Numbered from the stretch's first letter, positions 1 through 8,270 are shown. The stretch is 64,000 bases of DNA from DATAUD01 sp036501665 (GCA_036501665.1 DASXZW010000103.1:8039-72038), one strand, 5' to 3'. The notes: generated by a model from the sequence alone, not told the origin. Program-made: numbers and translations.

Positions 1-193
1 GTAATATGTTGTCGGAATGACGTATTGCAGCACATTCGGGACTTTGGAGAAGGACCACCACTTGCCATCTGTGGAGATGTGCGAGTCTCGTATTGCTGCC
101 GGGATTTGGTCTGTTCCCACCGATATATGGGATACAATGGCGAAAATTCACGGTGATTAAATTGCGCGTAAAGTCATTGCAATAAGTTGGTTA

Positions 194-269
<76 letters not shown>

Positions 270-378
270 CTTTGACAAAAAGTTGATTCGGATTCGATGG
301 CAGTGACGCTCAAGCGCCTGTTGCTGATACAAATGTTTGAACGCAAGGATTTAACGGACATGACGGCGACGAAGGTCC

Positions 379-1275
379 ATGGACGGACAACTTTCCCTCT
401 CTCCCAACAACATGAGTCTTGATCGCGAGCTGACAACCAAAGTCTTCCACCCGTTGCGCCGCGCTCAATTCTGGGACAAGGATTACCGCCTTCCAATTCT
501 TGCGTATCACAGCGTTTCTCCCGCGCCTCAAAAAGACGAGGGCAAAGCGGCAACTGCCGCCACCGATCCGTTCACGTTTCGCCAGCAAATGCGGCAATTG
601 ATTACCGACGGCTACAACCCTACCGACATCCCGCAAGTCGTCGAATGGTTGCGCGATGGAAAACATCCTCCTGAGAAAACGGTCATCATCACATTCGACG
701 ACGGCCTTCGCGACTTTTACACGAATGCTTTTCCAGTGCTGCAGGAACACAGCTTGCACGCGACCGTTTTTCTGGCCACCGACTACATCGGGGTTTCGCG
801 TCATTCGCTTAACAAAAATGAATGCTTGACATGGTCGGAAATCCGCGAGATGAGCAAGTCCGGCATACGATTCGGCTCGCACGGGGTCAGCCACGGCGAC
901 CTGGCGCATCTTCCGCAAGTTGAAGTGATGCGCGAACTGGGCGTTTCCAAGGCTGAAATCGAACGCCAATCCGGCAGCTCGGTGCAGGCGTTTTCGTATC
1001 CGCATGATTTTCCCGCCAAGGACGCCGCGTCCGCGAAATCATTCCGCGATTTGCTCGTTAAAGCCGGCTACACCTGCTGCGTCACCAGAGAACTCGGCCG
1101 CGTCCGCGCCAGCGACGATCTTTACCGCCTGAAACGCATCCCGATCAACTCCCGCGACACGCCCGCGTTGTTTACTGCCAAACTCGAAGGCGGCTACGAT
1201 TGGCGCGCCTGGCAACAATCGTTCCTCAAAAAACTCAGACCCCGCAAAACTAAAAAACAGAATTCACCGCAGTAA
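379..1275 (+). CDS. Polysaccharide deacetylase (NodB homology domain)
   Basis: This 298-aa protein carries the signatures of carbohydrate esterase family 4: an early LAYHSVSP segment (residues 41-48), the metal and base motif TFDDG (105-109), and an SHGVSH zinc-binding motif (H168, H172). Family members remove N- or O-acetyl groups from polysaccharides such as peptidoglycan or exopolysaccharide. No signal peptide is evident, so secretion is uncertain. The start is the first ATG of the frame, with a weak GAAGG upstream; an internal ATG at 412 is also possible. The substrate cannot be told from sequence, and neighbours give no polysaccharide-locus context. The family call is firm, the target unknown. 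Confidence 0.88.
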   Translation: MDGQLSLSPNNMSLDRELTTKVFHPLRRAQFWDKDYRLPILAYHSVSPAPQKDEGKAATAATDPFTFRQQMRQLITDGYNPTDIPQVVEWLRDGKHPPEKTVIITFDDGLRDFYTNAFPVLQEHSLHATVFLATDYIGVSRHSLNKNECLTWSEIREMSKSGIRFGSHGVSHGDLAHLPQVEVMRELGVSKAEIERQSGSSVQAFSYPHDFPAKDAASAKSFRDLLVKAGYTCCVTRELGRVRASDDLYRLKRIPINSRDTPALFTAKLEGGYDWRAWQQSFLKKLRPRKTKKQNSPQ

Positions 1276-1335
1276 GCGGCCTTGGCGAATGCTGCTGGAT
1301 AAAATTTCGTGGCTGCCCCTTTAGCCAGGGCGAAA

Positions 1336-1572
1336 TTAAGCAGCAACCAATTCGCGAGCATGAGGAATGTCGTTTGTTTGAAGGGGACGCACCTGGTTTC
1401 GCTCCAACGTCAGCAAGGCTACCGTGTGGCCGTCGTAGCCGACAAATTCCACTTCAAAAGCTGCTCCATTACCATGCACAAGCACGGCAGTGCCCACATC
1501 ACCGCGCGCAAGCCTATGTTTCGGCAGGTCACACGTCAGAGCCACGGCATCCAGTTCTTTGATTGTGCTCAT
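1336..1572 (-). CDS. DUF4926 family small protein
   Basis: A 78-aa protein beginning MSTIKELDAVALTCDLP, followed by LARGDVGTAVLVHGNGAAFEVEFVG-type sequence and ending in a TVALLTLERNQVRP core. This is the pattern I associate with DUF4926, a small beta-rich family often found beside toxin-like or mobile small genes. The open frame extends upstream to 1653 but the ATG at 1572 is where family similarity begins. It lies 95 bases beyond the end of an unrelated 129-aa gene on the same strand. A fragment of a second copy is found at 2181-2215. Molecular function is unknown. Confidence 0.65.
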   Translation of the reverse strand: MSTIKELDAVALTCDLPKHRLARGDVGTAVLVHGNGAAFEVEFVGYDGHTVALLTLERNQVRPLQTNDIPHARELVAA

Positions 1573-1667
1573 AATTTTTTCCACTGCCTTGGGTAACCTC
1601 CATAGTGAGGCAACCAACTCCTCATCAAGTAAACCCACGGTATCCTTTTTCAATGAGGAAATTCGCC

Positions 1668-2057
1668 CTATCTGAATAAAATGTACCTTTCACGGATGTC
1701 CTCCGACTCGTAATAGGCCAAACGCCCCGAGGTGCAACAAAGCACTGTTCCAATATTATAACCAACGACCATCTCAAGTGCCTCATGTAACCCCAAATCG
1801 AGGCCATCCCACTTAGATAATGACGAAATAGTGTGGCAAATTTCGGGTGCGCCACGCTGACGCAACAACGCCTCGATGCTCGCAGCCTTCTGCTGGCTCG
1901 ATGGCACCTGGATGGCATATGACGGGTCATAGTCGAGGTGATGATTGAGACAGTCAAGAAACCCATCTCGCCGCTTCGGCGACGCCAGCATCTCCAAGTA
2001 TCGAGATTGCTTGTCTAACAAAATAAATGAACGGACAAATGCTTCTTCTTGATTCAT
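1668..2057 (-). CDS. Conserved-looking hypothetical protein
   Basis: A 129-aa soluble protein starting MNQEEAFVRSFILLDKQ and rich in charged residues. It contains the segments RYLEMLASPKRRDGFLDCLNH, IEALLRQRGAPEICH and GRLAYYESEDIRERYI near the C terminus. I have a vague impression of similar proteins in accessory regions of diverse bacteria but cannot name the family. The frame is open to 2105; I prefer the ATG at 2057 because the upstream residues look non-coding. It is flanked by a DUF4926 gene downstream and a DUF4926 relic upstream, which suggests an accessory toxin-antitoxin-like patch. No signal peptide or membrane segment is seen. Confidence 0.55.
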   Translation of the reverse strand: MNQEEAFVRSFILLDKQSRYLEMLASPKRRDGFLDCLNHHLDYDPSYAIQVPSSQQKAASIEALLRQRGAPEICHTISSLSKWDGLDLGLHEALEMVVGYNIGTVLCCTSGRLAYYESEDIRERYILFR

Positions 2058-2180
2058 ACGTTTAAAGCCGCGTATCAATAACAAAGTTCCATTAGAGGCA
2101 GGCATTTAATCCCTGCTCATGCAATCAGAATGCATGACTTCGGCGGACGTTACGAAGACAAAAGCATAAAACGGAACGGC

Positions 2181-2215
2181 TGGTCTCGCTCCAATGTCAG
2201 CAAGGCTTACCGTGA
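2181..2215 (-). pseudogene. Fragment of a second DUF4926 gene
   Basis: This 35-base stretch repeats bases 1393-1426, inside the intact DUF4926 gene, in the same orientation with about three differences. One of these is an extra base that breaks the frame. The intact copy encodes TVALLTLERNQ here; the fragment would encode TVALLTLERDQ after removing one base. No further similarity is obvious on either side, so it is a relic left by duplication or replacement. Confidence 0.6.
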
Positions 2216-2263
2216 ATCAGCCAATTGGATTGCACGAATCCGTATTTCTATTAGTCTAACCCC

Positions 2264-3076
2264 ATGAAATGCCTCGCTCTTAAAGTGTGGCTCCTCATTC
2301 TCATTTTGGCCGCTGGAACGTCTCTTGCGCAAACCGCAGACTCGCTCAAGGGCGTATGGTCACTCGCTTCTGGTCGAGGACATGCTCTTACGAATTCCTT
2401 GGGTATGAAATTTGTTCCAGTGCCGGGAACTGCAGTTTCCTTTTCAGTCTGGGACACACGAGTGCAGGACTATCAGGCCTTCACCGACACAACGAGCCGT
2501 AAATGGGAGAAGCCGACTCTTGCAGAAGGCCAAGATCATCCAGCAGTGAGAATATCGTGGATGGACGCCCAGGATTTTTGCGGCTGGCTCACGGAGAAAG
2601 AACAGAAAGAGGGACGCTTGAAATCGAACGAAAGGTATCGCCTACCGACCGACGCTGAGTGGAGCATGGCGGCTGATTTGGGCATGGAAAGTGGCACTAC
2701 GCCTGAAGAGAAAAGTCTTCAGACCACAAACCAATATCCTTGGGGCCAAAAGTGGCCGCCGTCGTCTAATGCTGGCAATTACGATGCGAGTCTGCATGTC
2801 GATAGCTTTGAACGCACTTCACCCGTCGGAAGTTTTGCAGCAAATCAATTTGGCTTGTTCGACATGGGAGGCAATGTCTGGCAATGGTGTGAGAATGAGT
2901 ATTCTCCCGGCGACGGCTTTCGTGTGTTACGTGGGGCGGCGTGGGATTCTTACAATAGTTGGTGGAAAGTCCAAACGCCGCTTGAGGAGGTCTTATTGTC
3001 ATCCTCCCGCAACATCCGGGAACCTGCGTCTTTCGCCACCATCATCGGTTTTCGAGTTGTGCTGGCGGGAAAATAG
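2264..3076 (+). CDS. Secreted SUMF1/formylglycine-generating-like protein
   Basis: A 270-aa protein with an N-terminal signal peptide (hydrophobic LLILILAAGTSLA, residues about 10-22) followed by a SUMF1-type C-type-lectin fold. The order of motifs is typical: NSLGMKFVPVPG, HPAVRISWMDAQDFCGWL, RLPTDAEWS, YPWG, FGLFDMGGNVWQWCE, RVLRGAAW and IGFRVV. True sulfatase-activating enzymes use a cysteine pair late in the domain. Here the corresponding region reads SSSRNIREPASFATIIGFR with no cysteine, so catalysis is unlikely and a binding or scaffold role is inferred. Such domains are abundant in Planctomycetota and Verrucomicrobiota. It appears to be a single-gene unit. Confidence 0.82.
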   Translation: MKCLALKVWLLILILAAGTSLAQTADSLKGVWSLASGRGHALTNSLGMKFVPVPGTAVSFSVWDTRVQDYQAFTDTTSRKWEKPTLAEGQDHPAVRISWMDAQDFCGWLTEKEQKEGRLKSNERYRLPTDAEWSMAADLGMESGTTPEEKSLQTTNQYPWGQKWPPSSNAGNYDASLHVDSFERTSPVGSFAANQFGLFDMGGNVWQWCENEYSPGDGFRVLRGAAWDSYNSWWKVQTPLEEVLLSSSRNIREPASFATIIGFRVVLAGK

Positions 3077-3139
3077 GCGCGATGTTTGACTCAATCAAAC
3101 GCCAAATCCGTGAACTTCCGGAGCAAATCTCATTCAAAC

Positions 3140-3415
3140 TCAATTCTCGTTAACCCCGTGATTCCCAACAATGAGAGACGTGACCGTTTGGCCGTCAATA
3201 TAAAATAGCAGACGCAAATCCTCTTCGATAACAACCGCGTAAACGATTCTTCCGTAGCAAGCTGATAGGCGATGGATTTTGTGCGTGCGCAAACGCGGGT
3301 CAAACGGGTTTTCTTTGAAAACTTGCCAAGCTCGGCGACACGACTCTTTCTGCGAATTACTGAGCCGGTAAAAGCTGGCCCAAAACTTTTCCGTCGCCCG
3401 GTAATGAAATTTCAC
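3140..3415 (-). CDS. RelE/ParE-superfamily toxin
   Basis: A 91-aa basic protein with the RelE fold pattern: an N-terminal helix pair (ATEKFWASFYRLSNSQKESCRRAWQVF), NPFDPRLRTHKI, then strands RIVYAVVIEEDLRLLFYIDGQTVTSLIVGNHG. This resembles ribosome-dependent mRNA interferases of the RelE/YafQ/HigB type. Its start ATG overlaps the stop of the upstream antitoxin by four bases (ATGA), the usual arrangement of co-translated toxin-antitoxin pairs. Catalytic residues vary in this superfamily, so activity cannot be judged from sequence alone. Confidence 0.72.
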   Translation of the reverse strand: MKFHYRATEKFWASFYRLSNSQKESCRRAWQVFKENPFDPRLRTHKIHRLSACYGRIVYAVVIEEDLRLLFYIDGQTVTSLIVGNHGVNEN

Positions 3416-3609
3416 TGCAAATGCGATGGCGGGGTCTCGAACAAAGCCGTTTCCATATCCACACAGCGGCCTTCCTCGGCCTCTTTCATCGCTTCCTTAA
3501 ATTCGTCTGGAATCCAGGAATCGTCCTGTTCGACGACGAATTTGGCGACCATCGCGCGTTCCGTTGGGGGCAGGCATTTAATCTGTTCGATGATATCCTG
3601 TGCGCTCAT
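3412..3609 (-). CDS. Antitoxin of RelE-like module
   Basis: A 65-aa acidic protein reading MSAQDIIEQIKCLPPTERAMVAKF and later SWIPDEFKEAMKEAEEGR. This matches the layout of small addiction-module antitoxins: an N-terminal helical dimerisation part with a LPPTERA-like motif and an acidic C-terminal tail that wraps the toxin. An in-frame start at 3645 would add 12 residues; the ATG at 3609 is chosen because the motif begins directly after it. It precedes and overlaps the toxin gene by four bases. DNA-binding and autoregulation are inferred from the family only. Confidence 0.7.
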   Translation of the reverse strand: MSAQDIIEQIKCLPPTERAMVAKFVVEQDDSWIPDEFKEAMKEAEEGRCVDMETALFETPPSHLQ

Positions 3610-3756
3610 TGTTAAGAGAGTAGCGTTGATGTCCAATTCTTGCAACCGGAATGCTTGACGTTGGGCGTGTTGCGAGGACGGACAACAGAAAAACGTAAAC
3701 GAAGCTGACTGAGAATTAAAATAGCGGGCGAACCGACGGCAGGTAATCGACCTCTC

Positions 3757-4056
3757 TTAACGACCAGTGAATGTTTTGAAAACTGCCAAAAAACCATCGG
3801 CGAGTTGGCCGGTCAAACTGTCCTGTTGAGGTTGAGAGGCGGCGACGATTTTTGCGTCCTGCGGCTTCGGACTTGCAACGGCGGGAGCGTCAGAATCGTG
3901 CTTTTCGGTGTCGGCAACGACAGGCGCTGACGATTGCGGGGTCATTACGAAGCTCACCTTAGGTCCGGCCAACATCGACGGGCGGTTGGGGCTGGCGCAA
4001 CCGACGATCAGGATTGGCGCGCAAACTAAAACCAGGGTTCGCAGATTTCGCAACAT
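3757..4056 (-). CDS. Small putative lipoprotein
   Basis: A 99-aa protein with a basic N terminus (MLRNLR), a hydrophobic stretch and a lipobox LIVGC (Cys20). The lipobox implies signal peptidase II cleavage and lipid anchoring. The mature part is low in complexity (Ser, Ala, Pro, Gln) with a short amphipathic end LADGFLAVFKTFTGR. No known domain is seen. It stands alone between the toxin module and the helix-turn-helix membrane protein on the same strand, with about 250 non-coding bases upstream. Confidence 0.6.
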   Translation of the reverse strand: MLRNLRTLVLVCAPILIVGCASPNRPSMLAGPKVSFVMTPQSSAPVVADTEKHDSDAPAVASPKPQDAKIVAASQPQQDSLTGQLADGFLAVFKTFTGR

Positions 4057-4309
4057 AACATCACCTTTTCACAATTGGCTTATCGCTGTACTCGTAAAGT
4101 GGAAGCATTAGGCGGGCCAAGGTTGAAAAGCCTTGTTGCAGACATTGAGAGGCAAGAATCAAAATTGCTGTAATAGCCTAATCTATAAAAGATTACAATA
4201 AACCAAGACGTTGAGTGCGGGCGAAGTTGAAGCCAACGTCAACTCACGGGCGGCTGACGATAAGGCACAATTGTCCTGTTCTGAGATACGTGACGTGACC
4301 GCAGTTTAC

Positions 4310-4798
4310 CTAGTGCGGCGTGGGAACCGGGAGCGTTTCACCCGAATTACTGGGCGATTGATAAAGGCCATCGCCGAGACCGACGGTTGGGTCCCGATCT
4401 TTGCCGTGGTTCATGACGAAGTAAGCAACGGCAGCAAACACGACCAAAACCCCGACTCCCAAAACTGGCCAGAGCATGCGGCGGCTGAACCGGGACAACT
4501 GAAACATCGTGGCATCGACGACACCGCGCGATTCTGGAGTCAACATCGGGTCCACCTGGCCTGATTCCGCCAGTTCCCGCCCCAACTGTTGCAGGAGCAA
4601 AGTCGTATCCAGTTTGAGCAGCGTCGAATAAGTGCGGACGAAACCGCGAATATAAACTGGCGCGGAAAAGACTTCGTAATTTCCCTCTTCCAAGGCGCGG
4701 ATGTGATCGCCGCGGATTTTGGTCATGTCGGCGACTTGTTCAACACTGAGATTTTGCTCTTCGCGAGCCAGGCGTAGCTGTTCACCGACAATCGGCAT
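4310..4798 (-). CDS. RodZ-like HTH membrane protein
   Basis: A 162-aa protein with an N-terminal Cro/C1-type helix-turn-helix of the RodZ kind (GEQLRLAREEQNLSVEQVADMTKI, then IRALEEGNYEVFSAPVYIRGFVRTY; residues 5-60). A transmembrane helix follows (LWPVLGVGVLVVFAAVAYFVM, about 109-129), then a short periplasmic tail. RodZ links the MreB cytoskeleton to the cell-wall machinery; the HTH-VYIRGFVR-TM arrangement is typical, but the usual large periplasmic DUF4115 domain is absent. It may therefore be a short RodZ paralogue. It is transcribed away from the TPR-LysM gene at 4881. Confidence 0.75.
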   Translation of the reverse strand: MPIVGEQLRLAREEQNLSVEQVADMTKIRGDHIRALEEGNYEVFSAPVYIRGFVRTYSTLLKLDTTLLLQQLGRELAESGQVDPMLTPESRGVVDATMFQLSRFSRRMLWPVLGVGVLVVFAAVAYFVMNHGKDRDPTVGLGDGLYQSPSNSGETLPVPTPH

Positions 4799-4880
4799 CC
4801 GGCGATATTATCCAGCGGCGCGCGGTGTGGCAATCAACTTTAACCTTTGACCTTGCCGGCGCCGGTTTTAATATACAGCC

Positions 4881-5612
4881 ATGTTTCGTAAAACGGGCAT
4901 CGCCTGTTTTTTCATTTTACTTCTGCTGGCCGTCTGCGGCGGAGGATGCGTGCCGGACGATGCGCGAGTCGATGAGGAACGCGATCCGCATTTCGAGCGG
5001 GGCCGCAATCTTGCCAGCGGACAGGATTTCCGGGGATCTGCTGGGGAATTTGAAAAGGCGCTGGAAACAAACCCGCGTTCCGCCGCCGCGCATTTTGAAT
5101 TGGGCTGGTTGTATGACACAAAACTGAACGACTATGCCGCCGCGATTTATCATTATCAACGATTCGTTCAATTGCAGCCCAACTCCCCGCGCACACAATC
5201 GATCGACGTGCAGGAACGCATTCGTGGCTGCAAACGTGAGTTGGCGGGCGCGGAATTTCCACTGCCAAACAATCAGAATCTGCAGCGCGAGGTGGACAAG
5301 TTGACCGCCGAAAATTTGGCGCTTCATCAACAACTTGATGCGCTCAAGGCCCAGCCGATTACTGCGCCGGCAATAGCGAGTCCTGCAAATATCGCGAACA
5401 CAGTTAATGCTCCTGTTGCCGCACCCAAGCCCACGCCAGTATCGGTGCGTTCCTCTGCTCCAACACGATCTCGCTCCTACACCGTCAAGCAACGAGATAC
5501 AATCAGCTCGATTGCGGCGCAACACGGCGTTCGGAGCAGCGCCGTTCTCGCGGCCAATCCGCATCTTGATCCTCGGCGGTTGCGCGTTGGCCAAGTCGTA
5601 AGTTTGCCTTGA
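4881..5612 (+). CDS. Lipoprotein with TPR and LysM domains
   Basis: A 243-aa protein with a lipoprotein signal (hydrophobic FFILLLLAVCGGGC, lipid-modified Cys near residue 23) and tetratricopeptide-like repeats around residues 38-95 (ARGRNLASGQDFRGSAGEFEKAL, AAAHFELGWLYDTKLNDYAAAIYHYQRF). A coiled-coil/Pro-Ala linker follows, then a C-terminal LysM domain (SYTVKQRDTISSIAAQHGV through LRVGQVVSLP, about 198-243). LysM binds peptidoglycan or chitin-like glycans, so the protein probably tethers the outer membrane to the wall. The divergent neighbour is a RodZ-like protein, consistent with an envelope role. The dus gene follows after 40 bases. Confidence 0.82.
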   Translation: MFRKTGIACFFILLLLAVCGGGCVPDDARVDEERDPHFERGRNLASGQDFRGSAGEFEKALETNPRSAAAHFELGWLYDTKLNDYAAAIYHYQRFVQLQPNSPRTQSIDVQERIRGCKRELAGAEFPLPNNQNLQREVDKLTAENLALHQQLDALKAQPITAPAIASPANIANTVNAPVAAPKPTPVSVRSSAPTRSRSYTVKQRDTISSIAAQHGVRSSAVLAANPHLDPRRLRVGQVVSLP

Positions 5613-5652
5613 ATTGCAACTACGGTAATTGCGATCAAAGACAGTGCCACTT

Positions 5653-6690
5653 ATGAATCCGCCTGACCAATTCCTGGCGCTGTTGAAAGGGCCGAGTCCA
5701 ATGCTCTCATTGGCGCCGATGCAGGACGTAACGAACCTGGCGTTTTGGAGGGTCATCGCTAAGTACGGCGGCGCGGATGTTTATTGGACGGAATATTTTC
5801 GCTCGCATGGGGATTCGCGCCCTGAACAATGGATACTGGATTCGATCACGCAAAATCCAACAGGACGACCGATAGTCGCGCAGATGATTGGGAATGATGT
5901 TGGCTCGCTAACGCGGACGGCGCGGGAGTTGCAGCGTTATCCCATCGCGGCCATTGATCTGAATCTCGGTTGTCCTGCGCCGGTTGTTTATCGCAAGTGC
6001 GCGGGGGGCGGACTTCTCAGAGAGCCGCAGAAAATCGACGCGATTCTCGGCGCGTTGCGCGATACGGTGACGATTCCGCTTACGGTGAAGACGAGGGTTG
6101 GGTTTGATTCCACTGAACACTTCGACGATTTGCTGGCGCTGTTTTCGAAGCACTCGATTCAGTTGCTCACGGTGCATGGGCGGACTGTCACGCAGATGTA
6201 TCGACCGGGGGTGCGATACGATTTGATCGCGCGCGCGGCGAGTGTGATGCGCTGTCCTGTTCTTGCGAATGGGGATATTCACAGCGCGAAGCAGGCGTTG
6301 GAAGTTTTGTCAATCACTGCCGTGGCGGGGTTGATGATTGGGCGCGGGGTGATTCGGAATCCGTGGCTTTTTGAGCAGATCAGGAATTTGCGGGATAAAA
6401 GATATCAGGATTTTCCTACGGGGGGAAATGTGTTTGACTATATTTGCGAGCTTTGGGAGTCGCAGGTGACGCCGGAGGCGCGGGAAATGGCGCAGGTGCA
6501 GCGGTTGAAGAAGTTCATGAATTTCATCGGGGAAGGGATCATTCCTTCGGCGCAGTTTTTGCATGATATCCGGCGGGCGACGACGAAGGATGAGTTTTTC
6601 CGTATTTGCAAAGACCACCTGGACCATGATCGGCCGATGCCGTTGGAGCCGCAGGGGCCGGCGGTCGAATCGCCGGAAGCGGTTTGTTAA
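5653..6690 (+). CDS. tRNA-dihydrouridine synthase
   Basis: A 345-aa FMN-dependent Dus enzyme that reduces uridines in tRNA D loops with NADPH. Seen motifs are LAPMQDVTNLAFWRVI (FMN site), IVAQMIGNDV, DLNLGCPAPVVYRKCAGGGLL with the catalytic cysteine, the VKTRVGF segment, LLTVHGRTVTQMYRPG and VLANGDIHS...GLMIGRGVIRNPWLF. This is a TIM barrel followed by a small helical tail. A TTG at 5629 also opens the frame, but ATG 5653 gives the family-typical N terminus. Which uridine is modified (DusA/B/C type) cannot be decided here. It follows the LysM gene on the same strand. Confidence 0.93.
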   Translation: MNPPDQFLALLKGPSPMLSLAPMQDVTNLAFWRVIAKYGGADVYWTEYFRSHGDSRPEQWILDSITQNPTGRPIVAQMIGNDVGSLTRTARELQRYPIAAIDLNLGCPAPVVYRKCAGGGLLREPQKIDAILGALRDTVTIPLTVKTRVGFDSTEHFDDLLALFSKHSIQLLTVHGRTVTQMYRPGVRYDLIARAASVMRCPVLANGDIHSAKQALEVLSITAVAGLMIGRGVIRNPWLFEQIRNLRDKRYQDFPTGGNVFDYICELWESQVTPEAREMAQVQRLKKFMNFIGEGIIPSAQFLHDIRRATTKDEFFRICKDHLDHDRPMPLEPQGPAVESPEAVC

Positions 6691-6756
6691 GACGTTTCAA
6701 CAAAACCGCTCTAATTCGGTGATTGGAAAATTCGTCAAATAACTCTTCCGAAGAAA

Positions 6757-6782
6757 AGTGGGCGGCGACGCAGCACCGCCCT
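6757..6782. repeat. Short inverted repeat GGGCGG/CCGCCC
   Basis: GGGCGG and CCGCCC enclose about ten bases (CGACGCAGCA) and are followed by CTACC. The downstream CCGCCCTAC motif recurs at 37885-37893 and resembles the CCCTACC tail of the palindromic repeat at 7761, so it may belong to the same dispersed repeat set. It lies between two convergent genes and could also act as a weak terminator hairpin. Confidence 0.45.
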
Positions 6783-6790
6783 ACCGACAA

Positions 6791-7453
6791 CTAATAATCG
6801 ATTCCGGTGGCGTTGTAGGAGAAGGTCATTTCGGATTCGCGGAAGTTTTTGTATCCGGTGACGTGCCAGTCGGCGAAAAGTATGTTGACGCGGTTGTTGT
6901 GGGTGGGCGATGTCTGGCTGAACAGGACGTTGACGTCGTTGTCGTTGATGTCGGAATTAATGGCGTAGGAGGGGTAATTGCAGTCGCCGGAGAGGATGTA
7001 GGAGGAGGGCGTTGCGATGCTGCGGATGATGACTCCCACGGGGGAGGAATTCGGCGGGTCTTGTGTTTCCACGAATCCGCGCGATCCCATGAAGTAGCTG
7101 TAGCCGGACCGATTGTAAAACCCGCTGAATCCAGGGCATCGGAGGAGGTTCGTGTTGTTGCCGTAGTAGCTCGCCAATGCGCGGGTCCAGGGGGTCGGGG
7201 CGTTGGTCCATGCGCCGTCGCCGGGGGTTCCGATGTTGGCGTAGGAGACGGGGAGTTTGTCGTCGCTGTCGTCGCCGTACATGACCATCGCGAGGCCGAG
7301 TTGGTGGAGGTTGTTGACGCAGAAAATGGAGACGCCTTTTTCCTTGGCGCGACCGAGGGCCGGGAGGAGCATGGCGGCGAGGATCGAGATAATCGAGATG
7401 ACGACGAGGAGTTCGATAAGGGTAAATCCGCCTCGTTGTATGGGTTTCTGCAT
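6791..7453 (-). CDS. Prepilin-like protein with H-X9-DG type C terminus
   Basis: A 220-aa protein starting with a type IV prepilin/pseudopilin signature: a short basic leader ending RGG, then FTLIELLVVISIISILAAMLLPAL (cleavage between G and F, methylated Phe, Glu5 of the mature chain). The globular part contains NNLHQLGLAMVMY and a C-terminal HNNRVNILFADWHV element, a variant of the H-X9-DG motif of the DUF1559-type proteins. These are present in dozens of copies in Verrucomicrobiota and Planctomycetota. Function is unknown; export by a type II/IV pilus-like machine is inferred. No pilus assembly gene is nearby. A related gene lies at 36414-37286. Confidence 0.88.
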   Translation of the reverse strand: MQKPIQRGGFTLIELLVVISIISILAAMLLPALGRAKEKGVSIFCVNNLHQLGLAMVMYGDDSDDKLPVSYANIGTPGDGAWTNAPTPWTRALASYYGNNTNLLRCPGFSGFYNRSGYSYFMGSRGFVETQDPPNSSPVGVIIRSIATPSSYILSGDCNYPSYAINSDINDNDVNVLFSQTSPTHNNRVNILFADWHVTGYKNFRESEMTFSYNATGIDY

Positions 7454-7798
7454 GGCCTCGCTTTTGGTTATAGTTTACGCTGGGATGGGGTGTTTTGCCA
7501 GTTAAATGGGAATTTTGAAGGGATTTAACCACGGATTTCGCGGAGAACACGGATGGAGAGGAAAAAAAAGAGCCTCTGCCGGAACGATGTAGCTCGGGAT
7601 CAACGCCAAGGAAACAAGACATTTAACAGGAGGAAGCGGAGCAGCAGAGAAAATAAAGACGACTGAAGAGAATGGCGAAAGGGAGGGGGTAACGATTTGT
7701 GTAAAGGAGGACTTAACCACGGATGGCGCGGATGGAGGCGGAAATTGAGGAGACGGTGACGGACGCCTCGGCGAGGCGTCCCTACCAGTCAAGACTTT
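7454..7798. other. Gene-free stretch rich in dispersed repeats
   Basis: No convincing gene is present. The stretch holds two direct copies of TTAACCACGGAT (7525-7536 and 7713-7724), each followed by CGCGGA or GCGCGGATG, and one copy of AACAGGAGGAAGCGGAG (7625-7641), repeated at 8213-8229. It also holds the palindrome at 7761-7781. These look like accumulated dispersed repeats rather than regulatory DNA. A promoter for the prepilin-like gene presumably lies near 7454-7520 but I cannot point to it. Confidence 0.6.
7761..7781. repeat. Dispersed palindromic repeat, copy 1
   Basis: Two perfect 10-base arms, GGACGCCTCG and CGAGGCGTCC, flank a single G; CTACC follows. The same palindrome recurs exactly at 12634-12654 and 19509-19529, and with one or more changes at 37833-37854 and 57911-57932. 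It is always intergenic and can form a strong hairpin. It resembles REP-type elements. Confidence 0.85.
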
Positions 7799-8089
7799 TT
7801 ATTTGGGGGATTTGGCGCGGGCTTTTTTTAGGGCGTCCTGGAGGATTTCGCGCTGGTCTTTGTTCATTTTGATTTCGTAGGTGGCTTTTTCCAGGGGTTT
7901 TACGGCGCCGGCGTAGTCGTTGGCGTCGCAGGCGGCGAGGCCTTTTTCGAGTTGCACTTTGGCGTCGCCTTCAAGGTTTGGGAAGGCGGCGCGGATTTTG
8001 GCGGTGTCGATGTTTTTGTTGGAGCAGCCCGTCGCGCCGAGGCAAAGCAGTGCGGTCAGGACGAAAGATGAGATCACCCGCTTTTTCAT
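7799..8089 (-). CDS. Small lipoprotein, helical
   Basis: A 96-aa protein with a lipoprotein signal (MKKRVISSFVLTALLCLGATGC) whose lipobox ATGC places the lipidated cysteine near residue 22. The mature part is helical and charged (NIDTAKIRAAF, VQLEKGLAACDANDYAGAVKPLEKATYE, DQREILQDALKKA). It resembles a single TPR-like helix hairpin. No named family is recognised. The frame opens four residues earlier with a TTG-type start, but the ATG followed by MKK is preferred. Its stop lies 18 bases after the palindromic repeat. Confidence 0.65.
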   Translation of the reverse strand: MKKRVISSFVLTALLCLGATGCSNKNIDTAKIRAAFPNLEGDAKVQLEKGLAACDANDYAGAVKPLEKATYEIKMNKDQREILQDALKKARAKSPK

Positions 8090-8159
8090 GTCTTGAAACA
8101 ATGTACCATCAGGGGCGGTTTTGTCTGCTTTTTTATGGGGACAGGAGGTGATGAGGGAA

Positions 8160-8230
8160 TGGAATTCAACGCAAGGGCGCGAGGGAGCAAAGGCGCAAAG
8201 GGGAAAAGATTCAACAGGAGGAAGCGGAGA
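8160..8230. repeat. Dispersed repeat cluster (GCAAAGGCGCAAAG and AACAGGAGGAAGCGGAG)
   Basis: Two repeat types lie side by side. AACGCAAGGGCGCGAGGGAG is followed by CAAAGGCGCAAAGG, a family seen again at 35677-35710. AACAGGAGGAAGCGGAG (8213-8229) recurs at 7625-7641. They sit between a lipoprotein gene and the Fic gene and have no coding potential. Confidence 0.6.
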
Positions 8231-8270
8231 GAGTGGAGGAAAAAGATGTCATGCGGTGATTGGAAGGCTT

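Noticed and set aside
6758..7528. 256-codon plus-strand frame, Val/Gly-rich
   Set aside because: It is the antisense of the prepilin-like gene, whose motifs are unambiguous.
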